DNA of 64,000 nucleotides, from contig CAVRGS010000003.1 of the NCBI GenBank assembly GCA_963720765.1, forward strand, positions 62,001-126,000, written 5' to 3'. Both the position numbers and the translations under genes were made by a program. A model generated the notes under the pieces. The model worked only from the letters and a program-made list of their open reading frames with translations. It ran no database searches and had not been told where the DNA came from. The DNA comes from DASUAS01 sp963720765 (GTDB lineage Bacteria; Actinomycetota; Acidimicrobiia; IMCC26256; DASPTH01). Of the stretch, positions 38,489 to 48,167 are shown piece after piece. The first letter of the stretch is position 1; every line of letters begins with the position of its first letter.

Positions 38489-39858
38489 TCAGGGGAGGCC
38501 GAGGCGGCGCTGGAGGTCGGACTGGAGGACGCCGGCGGGGTCGACGCGGGCGCGCAGCTCGGCGAAGCGGTCGAGGTCCGGGTACATCACCGGCAGCAGC
38601 TCGGGTCGCAGGCGCGAGTCCTTGGCCAGGTAGATGCGGCCGCCGACGTCGGCGACGAGCTGGTCGAGCTGGTCGAGCAGCTCGGCCAGGCCGGGCACGG
38701 TGGCCGGGATGTCGAGCGCGAGGGTCCAGCCCGGCTGCGGGAACGACAGCGGCCCCGGGTTGCCGGGACCGAAGCGCTTGAGCACCGCGAGGAACGACGC
38801 CGCTCGCGCCTCGCTGAGCATCTCGATCGACTGCCGCACCGCGTCGTGCGCATCGTCGGGCACGACGTACTGGTACTGGAGGAATCCGCAGCTGCCGTAG
38901 AGGCGGTTCCAGCCCTTCACCCCGTCGAGCGGGTGGAAGAACGACGAGATCGATTCGACGTGGCCGTGCAGCGACGGCGTGACCCGGTACCAGAACTCGT
39001 TGAACGCGGCGACGCTCAACCGGTTGAGCAGCCCGTTGGGCGCCCACGGCGGCGCCGGCAGCAGTGCCTTGGGTGCGAAGTGCAGCGGGTCGCGCCGCAG
39101 CTTCTTCGGCAGGTCTTCGAGCGTGGCGTGGTCACCGCGCGACAGCACCGAACGTCCGAGCGACGCGCCCGTCGCCAGGCAGTCGATCCACGCGGCGGAG
39201 AAGCGGAACTCGTCGTCGCCCTCGATCATCAGCGCCATCACCGAGTCGAGGTCGGGGCAGCGCACGTTCTCGGCCCGGATCATCGACGTCTCGATCGGGA
39301 GCAGCCGGATCGTCGCCTCCGCGATCACGCCGGTGAGGCCGAGCGCGCCGGCCGTGCCCCAGAAGAGCTCGGGATCCGACTCGGGTGTCACCGTCACCGT
39401 GCCCGTGGGCGTGTGCAGCACGAACGACTCGACGTGGTTCGAGAAGCTGCCGTCGAAGTGGTGGCTCTTGCCGTGCACGTCGGCCGCGAGCGCGCCGCCC
39501 ACGGTGACCTGGCGGGTGCCCGGCGTGACGTGGACGAACCACCCCAGCGGCACCATCGTGCGCATGATCGCCTCGAGGCTCACCCCGGCATCGACACGGA
39601 TGACGCCCTGCTCCACGTCGATCTCGTGGAAGCCGGCGAGCGTGGTGGCGTCGAGCACGACACCACCTGCGTTCTGCGCGGCATCGCCGTAGCTGCGGCC
39701 GAGGCCGCGTGCGATCGAGTCCGCGGCGACCGGCGCGCGCGAGACCGGTGTCGACGTCGTGTCGCGTCGTGCACCTCCACGAGCGTCGCCGCGGTGGGTG
39801 CCGTCCGGCTCCACCCGGTGAGGAGCTCCCTGTGCTCGGACGGCTCAGCCACGGACAC
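38489..39858 (-). CDS. dprE1: Decaprenylphosphoryl-beta-D-ribose oxidase-like FAD enzyme (DprE1), frameshifted near start
   Basis: A roughly 455-residue VAO-type flavoenzyme oxidising polyprenylphosphoryl ribose at C2. ATG at 39858 gives EHRELLTGWSRTAPTAATLV in one frame. After a change near 39765, SIARGLGRSYGDAAQNAGG (FAD site), HVTPGTRQVTVGGALAADVH and GKSHHFDGSF follow. The C-terminus has NRLYGSCGFLQYQYVVP, FGPGNPGPLSFPQPGWTLAL, IYLAKDSRLRPELLPVMYPD and RVDPAGVLQSDLQRRLGL, closely matching DprE1. The residue aligning with benzothiazinone-reactive Cys387 of M. tuberculosis (GWNICVDFP) is Ala here (GWTLALDIP, codon at 38717-38719). The start overlaps ubiA by 14 bp. Confidence 0.9.
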
Positions 39859-40787
39859 CGAGCGCGAACGTCACGAGCCAGATCAGGCCGACGATCTGCA
39901 GCACGCGATCGGAGAGGACGACCTCCTCGGGCGCGCCACCACCGCCCTGGTCGATGACCAGCGCGTAGCGCAGCACCGCGATCACGAGCGGCACGATCGA
40001 GAGGCGGAACCAGGTCTCGTCTCCGGTGTGCGCGGCGTTCTCGAACGCCCACAGGCAGTACGCGGTGATCATCACGCCCGACGACGACCGCGCGCACGTA
40101 GCCGAGGAACGCAGTGGAGTACTCGCCGAGCGTGCGGCGGTGCTCGAACGAATCGGAGCCGAGCTCCACCTGTTCGGCGTGGCGCTTCCCGGTGACGATG
40201 AACAGCGAGCCCGCACCGGCCACGATGAGGAACCAGTCGGAGAGGCGCACCCCGGTGGCCACACCTCCGGCGATGGCACGGAACACGAAGCCGGCCGCCA
40301 CCGCGGCGAGGTCGATGACCGGTTCGTACTTCAGCCACGTGGTGTACGAGATCGTCACGAGCACGTAGCCCGCGATCACGCCGGTGAGCTTGAAGTCGTT
40401 GATCGGTGCCGTGATCGCGAATGCGATCAGGATCAGCACGCCGCCGATGATCCGCGCCGTGCGGATGTCGAGGTCGCCCGCGGCGATCGGGCGGAGCCGT
40501 TTGGTGGGGTGGAGGCGGTCCACCTCGGCGTCGTTGGCGTCGTTCAGGAAGTAGGTGCCGCTGGCGGCGAAGCAGAAGCCGACGAAGGCAACCAGCGTCT
40601 GGAGGAGGGCATCGCGTTCGTTGAGGACGCCCGCTGCCGCGGGAGCCGCGAACACGAGCACGTTCTTCGTCCACTGCTTCGGACGCGCGGTCTTGACGAT
40701 CGCCCTCAGCTTCGACCGACCGGCGACGGGCACATCCGGCGTCGTCCCCGCGTCTTCTGGCCGCGCAGGATCCGGGACCGCCGACAT
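39845..40787 (-). CDS. ubiA: Decaprenyl-phosphate phosphoribosyltransferase-like UbiA protein, frameshifted
   Basis: A roughly 310-residue membrane prenyltransferase with about nine spans. It starts MSAVPDPARPEDAG at 40787. The first Asp-rich motif is FLNDANDAEVDRLHPTKR, followed by LRPIAAGDLD, YTTWLKYEPVIDLAAVAAGF and VTGKRHAEQVELG. The frame changes near 40075 and ends TAYCLWAFENAAH, LSIVPLVIAVLRYALVID and LIWLVTFALGVRG. KRHAEQVELG and the SxNDxxDxExD-like motif match the subfamily that transfers phosphoribose to decaprenyl phosphate, the entry step for arabinose donor. It is the first gene of the ubiA-dprE1-dprE2 order. Confidence 0.88.
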
Positions 40788-40893
40788 CGAGCAAAGGGTA
40801 CTGGCCGGATCACGACGCTCCGGGCCGTGCACGCCGTGCTCTCGTCGTGCTCTCGCCGTGCTCACGTCGTGCTCGCCGGGAGGGTCGCAGCCG

Positions 40894-40899
40894 TAGACT
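40894..40899 (+). promoter_or_regulatory. Leaderless-type -10 box TAGACT
   Basis: TAGACT ends 9 nt before the ATG at 40909, in the divergent gap with ubiA. It fits the TANNNT pattern of other starts in the window. Confidence 0.45.
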
Positions 40900-40908
40900 C
40901 CAGGCCCG

Positions 40909-41490
40909 ATGGCTCCGAAGATCTACACGCGCACGGGCGACGACGGCAGCACGGGGCTGCTGTACGGCGGGCGCGTGGGCAAGGACTCGCCGGGGCCCGA
41001 CGCGTACGGCGCGGTCGACGAGGCGGTCTCTGCGCTGGGCCTCGCCCGCGCCGAGACCGAGCGCGGCGCCGAGCTCGACGAGCTCCTCGTCCGCCTGCAG
41101 CGCGAGCTGTTCGTCGTGGGGGCGGAGCTGGCCACTGCCCCCGAGAAGCGTGACAAGTTGGCGCCGGGGGTGTCCCTCACCACCGAGGACATGGTCACCG
41201 CGCTCGAACCGGTCATCGACCACGTCACTGCTCGCTACGACCCACCGACGGAGTTCGTGCTGCCGGGTGAGAACCGCGTGGCCGCCGCCCTCGACGTGGC
41301 GCGCACGGTCGTGCGGCGCGCCGAACGCCAGGCCGTGGCTGCCGCGCACGCCGGCTGGCTCGACGACAGCTTCGTCGTGGCGTATCTGAACCGCCTGGCC
41401 GATCTCGTGTACACCCTCGCCCGGTGGCAGGAGGGGACGTTCCGTCCTGTTCGCACCTCCACCCGACCGGGGCGTCCCGATCCTTCCTGA
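40909..41490 (+). CDS. ATP:cob(I)alamin adenosyltransferase (PduO-type)
   Basis: A 193-residue enzyme that converts cob(I)alamin to adenosylcobalamin. The ATP-binding N-terminus KIYTRTGDDGSTGLLYGGRV is diagnostic. The core has PDAYGAVDEAVSALGLARA, LQRELFVVGAELAT, the RRAER motif and LNRLADLVYTLARW. Length is normal for the PduO family. It is the first gene of a short unit with pepA (25 bp gap). The window also encodes methylmalonyl-CoA mutase and MeaB, which need this cofactor. Confidence 0.95.
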   Translation: MAPKIYTRTGDDGSTGLLYGGRVGKDSPGPDAYGAVDEAVSALGLARAETERGAELDELLVRLQRELFVVGAELATAPEKRDKLAPGVSLTTEDMVTALEPVIDHVTARYDPPTEFVLPGENRVAAALDVARTVVRRAERQAVAAAHAGWLDDSFVVAYLNRLADLVYTLARWQEGTFRPVRTSTRPGRPDPS

Positions 41491-41515
41491 CCCTCGACTC
41501 GAAAGCGGAGCCACC

Positions 41516-43007
41516 GTGTCCATCTCGTTCACCGTCTCGACCACCGCCGCCGACCGCGCCGCCGCCGAGCTGCTGGCGGTGCCCGTTGCCAAGGGCCCCG
41601 AGCTCGGCGCGGGTGCCGACGTGGTCGACGCCGCGCTCGAGGGCGGTCTCGCCGCGTTCCTCGCCGAAGCCGGCTTCGAGGGCAAGCTCGGCGAGACCCT
41701 CGCGGTGCCGACCGGCGGTCGCCTCAAGGCCAAGGCCGCGTTGCTCGTGGGCATCGGTGATCCCGCCGAGCTCACCGTGGACGGCGTGCGCCGCGGCCGC
41801 GGCCGCGATCGCGCGTCGCGCGGGAAAGGTGGCGTCGGTCGCGACCACGCTGGCGTCGGCTGGCAGCGAGCTCGCGGTCGCCGACGCCGCGCAGGCGGTC
41901 GCCGAGGGGCTCGTGCTCGGTGGGTACCAGTACCTCGAGTACAAGGGCAACGCCACGCCGTCGAAGCTGAAGAAGGTCACGGTCATCGCGGCGGGTGGCG
42001 CGGCGGTGAAGGCCGCGGTCGAGCGCGGCGCTGCCATCGCCGACGCGGTCACGTGGGCACGCGACCTGGTGAACCTGCCCTCGAAGGACAAGACGCCGGC
42101 CGATGTGGTCGCCGAAGCGCGCAAGCTGCTGCGAGGCACCGGCGTCACGGTGCAGGTGCTCGACGTGAAGCAACTGCAGACGCAACGCATGGGCGGCGTG
42201 CTCGGTGTCGGACAGGGTTCGGAGCAGGCCCCACGCTTCCTGAAGATGACGTACGCACCGACGGGTGCGCGCGGCAAGCCGCTCGCGTTCGTGGGCAAGG
42301 GCGTGGTGTTCGACTCCGGTGGCCTCTCGCTCAAGACCTCGAGCGGCATGGAGACGATGAAGACCGACATGGCGGGGGGTGCCGCGGTGATCGCGGCCAT
42401 GTCGACGCTCTCGTCGCTCGGCGTGAAGGCGCGCATCATCGGCTACGTGCCACTGGTCGAGAACATGCCGAGCGGCAACGCCATCCGCCCAGGTGACGTG
42501 TTGAAGATCCGCAACGGCAAGACCGTCGAGGTGCTCAACACCGACGCCGAAGGCCGACTCATCCTCGCCGACGCGCTCTCGCTCGCGTCCGACGAGAAGC
42601 CGGGCGCGGTGATCGATCTCGCCACGCTCACCGGTGCGTGCATGGTCGCCCTGGGCGACAAGATCGCCGGACTGATGGGCAACGACGACCACTGGTCGGA
42701 CCAGGTGCGCGCCGCTGCCGATCGCGCCGGCGAGCCGGTGTGGCCGCTGCCGCTGCCGAAGGAGTACCGCAAGCAGCTCGAGTCCGAGGTCGCCGACATG
42801 AAGAACATCGGCGGCAGCTACGGCGGCGCGCTCACCGCCGGTCTCTTCCTGCAGGAGTTCGTCGACGGCGCGCCGTGGGTGCACCTCGACATCGCCGGTC
42901 CGGCACGTGCGAACGCCGACGACGGGTACCTCATGAAGGGCGGGACCGGATTCGGCGTGCGCACGCTCGTCGAACTGGCGCGTACCTACCAAGAGCCCAC
43001 CGCGTGA
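41516..43007 (+). CDS. pepA: Leucyl aminopeptidase (M17, PepA), frameshifted
   Basis: A roughly 497-residue cytosolic di-metal aminopeptidase. GTG at 41516 gives SISFTVSTTAADRAAAELLA. Near 41795 a one-base change occurs, after which VATTLASAGSELAVADAA and the catalytic domain follow: FVGKGVVFDSGGLSLKTSSG (Lys and Asp ligands), MKTDMAGGAAV, VPLVENMPSGNAIRPGDVL, the M17 signature NTDAEGRLILAD, and DLATLTGACMVALG. The last part MKNIGGSYGGALTAGLFLQE is also typical. Its stop overlaps the next GTG by 4 bp, so it is translated with the secreted cupredoxin protein, an unusual partnership. Confidence 0.93.
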
Positions 43008-44606
43008 TCCGTCGCGTCGCGCTCGCGGGCGTGGTGGCGGCGGTCGCTGCCGCGACACTGGTCCCGTCCGCGGCGAGCGCTCAGGTGGTTCGCCGAGTGG
43101 CGAGCGTCCACAAGACCGTCACCATCCACATCCGGGACAACCTCTTCAGCCCATCGGCGTTGAACGTCGAAGCGGGCACGACGGTCCGGTGGATCAACGA
43201 CGGTCGCAACACCCACAACGTGACGCCGAGCACGGGCAAGTACGGCAGTGGGAACTTGAAGCCGGGGAAGTCGTATGTCCGTACCTTCCCCGACGCCGGC
43301 ACGTTTGCCTACTACTGCACGCTGCACGGCACGCCCACCAGTGGTCAGCGCGGTGAGCTGGGCATCGGTGACGCCGCCGCCGCCACGCCGATCGAGCCGG
43401 TCGGCGCGAGCGACGCGCCCGCACCCTCGTTCCGCGCGTCGGGGCGCACGATCCGCGTGCCCGCTGACGCGAAGACCATCCAAGCCGGGGTCGACCAGGC
43501 CAAGAAGGGCGACCTCGTGCTGGTGTCACCGGGCGTCTACAAGGAGAGCGTCAACGTCGGCACCGACGGCATCGTGCTGCGCGGCGTCGACCGCAACCGC
43601 ACGATCCTCGACGGCGAGTTCAAGCGCGACAACGGGGTGTTCGTCGTCGGCGCCAATGGTGTCGCGGTCGAGAATCTGACCGCGCGGAACTTCACCGAGA
43701 ACGGGTTCTTCTGGAACGGTGTGCTCGGCTACCGCGGCTCCTACCTCACCGCGTACCGCAACGGCGACTACGGCGTCTACGCGTACGACTCGCAATACGG
43801 GCAGTTCGACCACTCGTACGCGTCCGGCAGTCCCGACTCCGGCTTCTACATCGGCCAGTGCAACCCGTGCCACGCGGTGATCACCGACGTGGTGTCCGAG
43901 TACAACCAGCTCGGCTACTCGGGCACCAACTCGAGTGGCGACCTCTCCCTGGTGAATTCGGAGTGGACGCGCAATCGCTCGGGCATCGTGCCGAACACGC
44001 TCGACAGCGAGGAGCTCCCTCCGCAGGGCGAGGCCACCATCGCCGGGAACCTGGTGACCGACAACGGCGACCCTGACGCGGCTCGCTCCGGGACGCCCGA
44101 GTTCGATTCGGTGTTCGGTGGTGGAATCGTGGTGATCGGCAGCATCGCCGACGTCGTCACCAAGAACCGCGTCGTGGACAACACCAGGATCGGCATCGTG
44201 CTCGCGCCGAACCCGGGGATCCAGGAGAACGTGTATCCATCGACCGACAACCAGGTCACCGACAACGTGGTCACGGGGTCGAGCATCGCCGACATCGCCG
44301 CGTTGCTCCCGACGATCGACGACCACAACTGCTTCTCGGGGAACACGTTCGGTACGTCGGCCCCCGCGAACATCGAGCAGGCGAAGCCCTGCGCAGGCGC
44401 CGGAACCGGTGATCTGGCCACGGGCGCGCTCGACATCGGCGGGTTCCTCGACACGTCGAAGAACCCGAAGGGTCGCTCCTACAAGGAAACGCCGGCCCCG
44501 AAGCGGCAACGCACCATGCCGCGCGCCGCCGAGCGCGAAGGTGCGTCCGGCGGGCGCGCCCGCGCCGGTCGACCTCGCCGCGATCCAGGTGCCTGCCGGC
44601 AACTGA
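43004..44606 (+). CDS. Secreted cupredoxin-like plus right-handed parallel beta-helix protein, frameshifted near the end
   Basis: A roughly 535-residue exported protein. The N-terminus is a signal peptide (ALAGVVAAVAAATLVPSAAS, cleavage near ASAQ). Residues about 30-125 form a plastocyanin-like domain: INDGRNTHNVTPSTG (His), FAYYCTLHG (Cys, His). The position usually occupied by axial Met is Gln in TSGQRGEL (codon 43346-43348). A linker leads to a parallel beta-helix with PbH1-like repeats (TIQAGVDQAKKGDLVLVSPG, NGVAVENLTARNFTENGFFW). One base change near 44545 restores a C-terminal end PVDLAAIQVPAGN at 44606. Possibly copper-dependent redox on a surface polymer. Confidence 0.83.
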
Positions 44607-44609
44607 CGC

Positions 44610-45944
44610 TCAGGCGTCGGAGAACAGCTCCGACGGCAACGTGACGCCGGCGTCCTGGAGGCGCTCGGCGAGCTTCGGCCGCACGCCGGTGGCGCGCAGC
44701 TCATCGTCGAACACGAAGACGTCGGAAAGCGTGACCGTGTCACCCTCCATGCCGTCGACGCTGGTGACCTGCGTGACGCGGCGCACCCCGTCGCGGCCCC
44801 GCTCGATGTGCACGAGGAGGTCGATCGCCGACGCCGCCTGCTCGCGGATGGCGCGCACCGGCAGGTCGAAGCCGGCCATGAGCACCATGGTCTCGACCCG
44901 GGACAGCGCGTCACGCGGCGAGTTGGCGTGCAGCGTGGAGAGCGAGCCGTCATGACCGGTGTTCATCGCCTGGAGCATGTCGAGCGCTTCCGCACCACGG
45001 ACCTCACCGACGACGATGCGGTCGGGACGCATGCGCAACGCGTTGCGTACGAGCTCGCGGGTGCGGACCTCGCCCTTGCCCTCGATGTTCGACGGCCGAC
45101 TCTCCAACCGGATCACATGATGCTGCTGCAGCCGCAACTCGGCGGCGTCTTCGATGGTCACGATGCGCTCGGTCGCCGGGATCATCGACGACAGCACGTT
45201 GAGCAGCGTGGTCTTGCCGCTCCCGGTCCCGCCGCTGATGAGGATGTTCATCCGACCCCTCACGCACGCACTGAGGAACTGCGCAACCGACGGTGTGAGC
45301 GTGCCCAGGTCCTCGAGGTCCGAGAGCGTGAGCACGCGCTGCGTGAACTTGCGGATGGTGAGCTGCGGGCCGTCGATGGCGAGCGGCGGGATCACCGCGT
45401 TGACGCGTGAACCATCGGGGAGACGGGCGTCGACCATTGGCGACGCCTCGTCGATGCGTCGGCCCACGGGAGCGACGATCCGGTCGATGACGCGGAGCAC
45501 GTGCTGTTCGGAGAAGAACTTGGCGTCGGTCAGCTCGAGCCGGCCGCCGCGCTCGATGTAGACGCCGTCGGTCGTGTTGACCATCACCTCGCTCACCGTC
45601 GGGTCGTCGAGGAAGCGCTGGATCGGGCCGTAGCCCATCGCCTGCTCGACGATCTCGCCGACGAGCTGGTCGCGCTCGGCGTCGTTGAGCGGGATCTTCT
45701 CCTCGCGCAGCACGGCGCCGAGCTCGCGCACGACCTGGGCGTCGAGCTGCGCCTCGGACTTGTTGGGATCCCACAGCTCGGGACCCATGCGCTCGAGGAT
45801 CGCTTCTTGCGCGCGGTGCTTGAGCGCGTTGACCGGGTCGGATGCCGACGCCGGCTTCGCCTCCGCCGATCCCGTCGATCCGAACGCGGCCTGCGCCTCG
45901 GGCATGCCGGGCCGGTCCTGCTTCATGCGCTCGCTGAGCTTCAT
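44610..45944 (-). CDS. cpaF: CpaF/TadA-type secretion ATPase
   Basis: A 444-residue type II/IV secretion ATPase of the Tad class. The N-terminal domain contains AMGYGPIQRFLDDPTVSEVM and VYIERGGRLE. The C-terminal RecA domain has Walker A ISGGTGSGKTTLLN, the Asp box IVTIEDAAELRLQ, the Walker B region RIVVGEVRGAEALDMLQAMN and the His box HDGSLSTLHANSPRDAL. It follows cpaE by 14 bp, the pairing seen in Tad pilus loci. No TadB/TadC or pilin lies in the window, so either those are elsewhere or the pair acts with other proteins. Confidence 0.93.
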   Translation of the reverse strand: MKLSERMKQDRPGMPEAQAAFGSTGSAEAKPASASDPVNALKHRAQEAILERMGPELWDPNKSEAQLDAQVVRELGAVLREEKIPLNDAERDQLVGEIVEQAMGYGPIQRFLDDPTVSEVMVNTTDGVYIERGGRLELTDAKFFSEQHVLRVIDRIVAPVGRRIDEASPMVDARLPDGSRVNAVIPPLAIDGPQLTIRKFTQRVLTLSDLEDLGTLTPSVAQFLSACVRGRMNILISGGTGSGKTTLLNVLSSMIPATERIVTIEDAAELRLQQHHVIRLESRPSNIEGKGEVRTRELVRNALRMRPDRIVVGEVRGAEALDMLQAMNTGHDGSLSTLHANSPRDALSRVETMVLMAGFDLPVRAIREQAASAIDLLVHIERGRDGVRRVTQVTSVDGMEGDTVTLSDVFVFDDELRATGVRPKLAERLQDAGVTLPSELFSDA

Positions 45945-45958
45945 CGGTCCTCCGATCC

Positions 45959-47161
45959 CTACCGCCGACGGAAGATGCTCGACGGCCGGGTGTCGGCCGG
46001 GCTCGACTGCGGCGAGAGCCGGCGCACCAGCTGGAACATCGCCATCGACACCGACGACCGGGGGTCGGCGAGCACCAGCGGCTCACCCTGGTTCAGCGAC
46101 AGCGGGACCGAGCGTGAGCTGGGGATGGCGACATCGACGTTGATGCCGACCGTCCGCTCGATCGCCGGGACCGTGAGTCCGGTGCGGGCATCGGCACGGT
46201 TGAGCACGAAGTGCCACTCGTGCTGGGGCTTGCCGATCACCCGCAGCGCCTCGATCTCCTTCACCGTGGCCCGGATGCTCGGCACGTCGGTGGCGGAGAC
46301 GAGCACGAGGTCGGTGGCGTACTCCAGGGATGCCAGCGTGTTCTCGTCGAGGCCAGACGCGGTGTCGATGACGACGTAGCGGAACGACTGCGACAGGAGG
46401 TGCAGCATGCGCTCGACGTGCTCGACGCTGATGTCGTCGGCCTCGGTGGGGATGCGTGGTGCGCACAGCACGAACAGGTCCTGCGGGTGCGCCGTCAGGT
46501 GGGCCTTCAACGTGGTGGCGTCGAGGACCTCGTTCGAGCGCACCGCGTCGCTGAACGTGAGTTCCGGGCGCAGGCCGAGCGAGCTCGAGACGTCGCCGAA
46601 CTGCAGGTCGAGGTCGACGATCACCACTTCGCCCGGGGCCACTTGCGCGAGTGCGAGTGCCAGGTTGGTCGAGATCGTCGTCTTGCCTGCGCCGCCCTTC
46701 GGGCACAGCACCACGATCACGTGACTGCGGTCGTGGTCGTCGTCGCGATCGGGATCGTCGCCGTCGAACACGCGCCGGCGGTGCATCGCGGTGTCGAAGG
46801 CCCGCTCGATCGCCTCCCGCAGGTCGGCGGGAGCCATGTCGGGGGCGATCACGTCGCGCGCACCGGCGCGCAGCGCCGACTGCAACAGGTCGGTCGACGG
46901 CGGCGCCACGATCAGCACGCTGATGTCGGGACGGTCATGGTCGAACGCGCTCGCGAGCGCCAGCGCGTCGTCGGTCGACACGTCGGGCCCGAGCGCGACC
47001 ACTTCCACGTCGCGCCCTCCGAGCTCGCGGACCGTGTCGGCCGGGTCGCCCAGCATGTCCTCGCGCCAGTGGCGCAGCGGGCCCGGCAGGTCGCCGTCGA
47101 ACGCCTCGATGACGCGACGTTCGAACTCGGTGTCGGCGGTCGCGAGTACCAGCCGACTCAT
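45959..47161 (-). CDS. cpaE: CpaE/TadZ-like ParA-type ATPase
   Basis: A 400-residue protein with an N-terminal receiver-like domain (about 1-120; LILAT-type opening, VEVVALGPDVSTDDAL, VLIVAPPSTDLLQSALRAGA) and a C-terminal MinD/ParA ATPase with deviant Walker A VLCPKGGAGKTTISTNLA, VVIVDLDLQFGDVSSSLG and VVIDTASGLDENTLAS. This architecture defines CpaE/TadZ, which localises Tad machines to sites such as the cell pole. The start ATG is at 47161. It lies 14 bp before cpaF on the same strand. Confidence 0.9.
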   Translation of the reverse strand: MSRLVLATADTEFERRVIEAFDGDLPGPLRHWREDMLGDPADTVRELGGRDVEVVALGPDVSTDDALALASAFDHDRPDISVLIVAPPSTDLLQSALRAGARDVIAPDMAPADLREAIERAFDTAMHRRRVFDGDDPDRDDDHDRSHVIVVLCPKGGAGKTTISTNLALALAQVAPGEVVIVDLDLQFGDVSSSLGLRPELTFSDAVRSNEVLDATTLKAHLTAHPQDLFVLCAPRIPTEADDISVEHVERMLHLLSQSFRYVVIDTASGLDENTLASLEYATDLVLVSATDVPSIRATVKEIEALRVIGKPQHEWHFVLNRADARTGLTVPAIERTVGINVDVAIPSSRSVPLSLNQGEPLVLADPRSSVSMAMFQLVRRLSPQSSPADTRPSSIFRRR

Positions 47162-47336
47162 GCGGCTCGCCTGCTCATGATCGTCCTCCGCGGATGGTGC
47201 ACGCCCGCCCTGGGCGCGGATCCTGTGCGCAGTGGATCGACCCGAACGGGGAGCGCCTTGAGCCGCATCTGCCGGGCGCGGGCGGTCCTCCCGTCGCCTG
47301 TCGCCCGCCGCCCGTCGGGAGTGGGTCAGCCGCTCG

Positions 47337-48167
47337 TCAGCGCTGGTTCACCCGGGAGCGCAAGGCAGCGAAGCAGAGCCCGAAGCTGATCAGGAACACC
47401 ACCAGCAGCGCGAGGAATGCCTTGGCGATGTCGTCCCAGTGCCAGCCCGACAACGCGAGCGAGCGGAGCCCCTCGAGCAGGTAGGTGACCGGGTTCCAGC
47501 CCGCCACGGTGTCGAGCCAGCCGCTCAGCTGGTCGCGGGGGACGTAGGACGACGTGAGGAACAGGAACGGGAAGAACAGCAGGAAGCTCGAGTTCACCGC
47601 GGCCGGGTTGCCGGTCTTGAGCGCGATCGCGTAGCCGAAGCCCGCGAACGACAGGCTCCAGAGCGCGGCGATCAGGATGAACATGAGCACGCCGAGCGCG
47701 CCCGTGTGGAAGTCGATGCCGAGGGCGAACGCGAGCGCGAGGATCGGTACGCACAGGATCGACGACACGGTCACGTCGGCGACCATGTGCCCCACCAGGA
47801 TCGCGCTGCGTCGCACCGGCGTGAGCAGGAGCCGGTCGAAGTATCCGCTCTGCACGTCGACCACGAGCGCCTGCGCCCGGGACACACCGGTGACGCCGAG
47901 CAGCACCGCGGTGGCCATCTCGAATGCGGTGTAGTCGAAGCCCTGGATGTTGTTCTGGGTGAGGTTCTCCAAGGTCCCGATGTTCACGATGAAGAAGAAG
48001 AACGCGATGAACACCGGCGGCAGGATCGCCTCGAGGTCGCGCGGGACCGCGCGGAGTGCCCGGCCGGCGATCGAGAACACGTCGTGGAACGTGCCCGCGG
48101 GCCTCGCCCGCACGACAGGAGCAGGGGTGCGGGGCTCGATGTCGAGGGTGACAGTGGTGCTGGTCAT
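47337..48167 (-). CDS. ABC-2 type multidrug exporter permease (DrrB-like)
   Basis: A 276-residue permease with six spans. FHDVFSIAGRALRAVPRDLE is the family's N-terminal amphipathic helix, then FIAFFFFIVNIG, RAQALVVDVQSGYFDRLLLT, SILCVPILALAFALGID and GYAIALKTGNPAAVNSSFLL. These blocks match DrrB/NodJ-type exporter permeases rather than lipid-export Wzm. Its ATG (48167) overlaps the ATPase stop by 4 bp. With the divergent WYL regulator this is likely an inducible drug or lipid efflux system. Confidence 0.9.
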   Translation of the reverse strand: MTSTTVTLDIEPRTPAPVVRARPAGTFHDVFSIAGRALRAVPRDLEAILPPVFIAFFFFIVNIGTLENLTQNNIQGFDYTAFEMATAVLLGVTGVSRAQALVVDVQSGYFDRLLLTPVRRSAILVGHMVADVTVSSILCVPILALAFALGIDFHTGALGVLMFILIAALWSLSFAGFGYAIALKTGNPAAVNSSFLLFFPFLFLTSSYVPRDQLSGWLDTVAGWNPVTYLLEGLRSLALSGWHWDDIAKAFLALLVVFLISFGLCFAALRSRVNQR

